Below are positions 60,862-64,000 of a DNA stretch of 64,000 nucleotides, piece after piece. Origin of the DNA: Streptomyces griseocarneus (GTDB lineage Bacteria > Actinomycetota > Actinomycetes > Streptomycetales > Streptomycetaceae); NCBI RefSeq assembly GCF_014655595.1, contig NZ_BNBL01000001.1:660310-724309 (forward strand). Direction: 5' to 3'. A program made the position numbers and the translations under genes. Within the stretch, counting starts at the first letter, position 1. Each line of letters begins with the position of its first letter. The notes beneath the pieces were generated by a model that ran no database searches, had not been told where the DNA came from, and was given only the letters and a program-made list of their open reading frames with translations.

Positions 60862-64000
<3,139 letters not shown>

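Overview
The window reads as chromosomal DNA of a Streptomyces or a very close actinomycete. Base composition is very GC-rich, third codon positions are almost all G or C, and GTG and TTG starts are common. A short chaplin, SARP-type regulation, a SpoIIE-type phosphatase, a SigB/F-like sigma factor and many strong inverted-repeat terminators between convergent genes fit that lineage. No tRNA, rRNA, insertion sequence, phage gene or CRISPR array was recognised.

Layout. 1-4176: part of a phosphonate-use locus on the minus strand (GntR/UTRA regulator, FAD oxidoreductase, phosphonatase-like hydrolase, ABC ATPase, cut-off permease). 4260-5664: a membrane protein and YtrA-type repressor pair behind a perfect 17-bp inverted repeat. 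5665-8292: a long gene-free stretch, a secreted protein, a processive glycosyltransferase and a small membrane protein. 8293-21782: a compact polyketide cluster. It has a type II thioesterase, a carboxymuconolactone-decarboxylase-like protein, a class III CoA-transferase, a free ACP, a single-module PKS (KS-AT-KR-ACP), an acyl-CoA/ACP ligase, a Baeyer-Villiger monooxygenase and an APC permease. Three of its promoters share one SARP-type direct-repeat layout. 21783-37624: mostly single-gene units (lipoproteins, NmrA-like reductase, DsbA-like protein, ATP-grasp, RlmG-like methyltransferase, trypsin-like protease, M48 peptidase, flavin-type oxidase with a TetR repressor, PAS-GAF-SpoIIE phosphatase, PanD). 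37656-42810: hydrolase, the XRE / ImmA-IrrE / MAB_1171c-type membrane triad, and a coupled ParB-like plus SARP regulator pair. 42829-47329: ribokinase, sigma factor, chaplin, unusual SDR. 47338-51063: an alanyl-tRNA synthetase and TsaD pair that looks like an accessory operon. 51192-64000: cobalamin synthesis genes (cobL, cobM, cbiD, cobK, cobIJ, cobH, cobG, cobN), with a cobalamin riboswitch before cobN and an unrelated serine hydrolase among them.

How the genes work together. In the polyketide cluster the ligase and free ACP probably prime the PKS with an acyl starter and one module extends it. The KR domain has lost its catalytic Tyr and Ser, so the beta-keto group should stay. The Baeyer-Villiger enzyme and the decarboxylase-like protein are the likely tailoring steps. 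The shared SARP-type repeats imply co-regulation, possibly by the SARP at 41963-42784, but that link is inferred. The cobalamin genes cover most of the late precorrin steps, combining oxygen-dependent enzymes (CobG, CobN) with a CbiD-type C1-methylase.

All calls come from reading the sequence and translations. No database search was run.
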